The notes under the pieces were generated by a model. The model worked only from the letters and a program-made list of their open reading frames with translations. It made no database searches and was not told where the DNA came from. From Microcoleaceae cyanobacterium UBA9251 (GTDB taxonomy: Bacteria; Cyanobacteriota; Cyanobacteriia; Cyanobacteriales; Microcoleaceae), in contig DPLL01000343.1 in assembly GCA_003542015.1 (NCBI GenBank), forward strand, positions 127 to 5,811: a stretch of 5,685 nucleotides of DNA. The letters run 5' to 3'. Position 1 is the stretch's first letter. Every line of letters begins with the position of its first letter. The translations under genes were made by a program, and so were the position numbers. Positions 5,600 through 5,685 of this stretch are shown here, piece by piece.

Positions 5600-5638
5600 G
5601 CGATCGGTTGATCCCCGGTAGCGAGTGCTACCGATCGC
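5600..5638. repeat. Nested competing palindromes
   Basis: An outer pair GCGATCGGT (5600-5608) and ACCGATCGC (5630-5638) encloses an inner perfect hairpin CGGTAGC, GAGT, GCTACCG (5616-5633). Both use bases 5630-5633, so the full forms exclude each other. The outer arms are HIP1-like. The rest of 5519-5685 holds no supported gene; CTTCGACTAC and GACTACGCTCAG near 5567-5586 look like pieces of a dispersed repeat. Confidence 0.5.
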
Positions 5639-5685
5639 AATTGTTCAAATTAATCTTAATTGGCTGCTTCGTAAAACTTACCCAA

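Overview
The window looks like cyanobacterial chromosome, most like a filamentous Oscillatoria/Microcoleus-type genome. The grounds are four copies of the HIP1 octamer GCGATCGC, several tracts of 7-bp tandem repeats between genes, an SSB-like protein of the cyanobacterial Ycf41-like type, and a nucleotidyltransferase/phosphomannomutase-like fusion of a kind seen in cyanobacteria. The genus is inference. Every gene I can support lies on the minus strand, so transcription runs from high to low coordinates.

From right to left. About 5430-5685 is non-coding: two nested palindromes, a short heptamer tract, a good sigma70-like promoter and a strong Shine-Dalgarno. These lead into the main gene (2886-5429), an 847-residue protein with an intact sugar-phosphate nucleotidyltransferase domain, a left-handed beta-helix of hexapeptide repeats, and a phosphomannomutase-like domain whose active-site loops are all altered. 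Its last codons and stop lie inside a run of ATTACCC heptamers. Next is an SSB-like gene (2218-2775). Beyond it, 1865-2217 has no gene but holds a 147-bp inverted-repeat element and several smaller hairpins.

At 1556-1864 is a broken Uma2-family gene with an in-frame stop and no 3' half. Beside it, about 1093-1525, is a region bounded by two imperfect hairpins that share the arms CTCAG/CTGAG and each carry one unpaired T. This is the terminal architecture of IS200/IS605 transposons. No transposase is present, so I read it as a non-autonomous or internally deleted element, perhaps keeping a scrap of a TnpB C-terminus and the structured right end that would correspond to an omega RNA.

The left part holds a probable two-gene unit: a 65-residue membrane-anchored protein (820-1017) followed 7 bp later by a class I methyltransferase (78-812), which ends against another heptamer tract. 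There is no obvious shared pathway. The nucleotidyltransferase probably serves sugar-nucleotide supply for cell-surface polysaccharide, the SSB-like protein serves DNA metabolism, and the 1020-2217 stretch is a decay zone of mobile and repetitive DNA. The two observations most worth following are the paired-hairpin element and the loss of catalytic motifs in the mutase-like half of the fusion.
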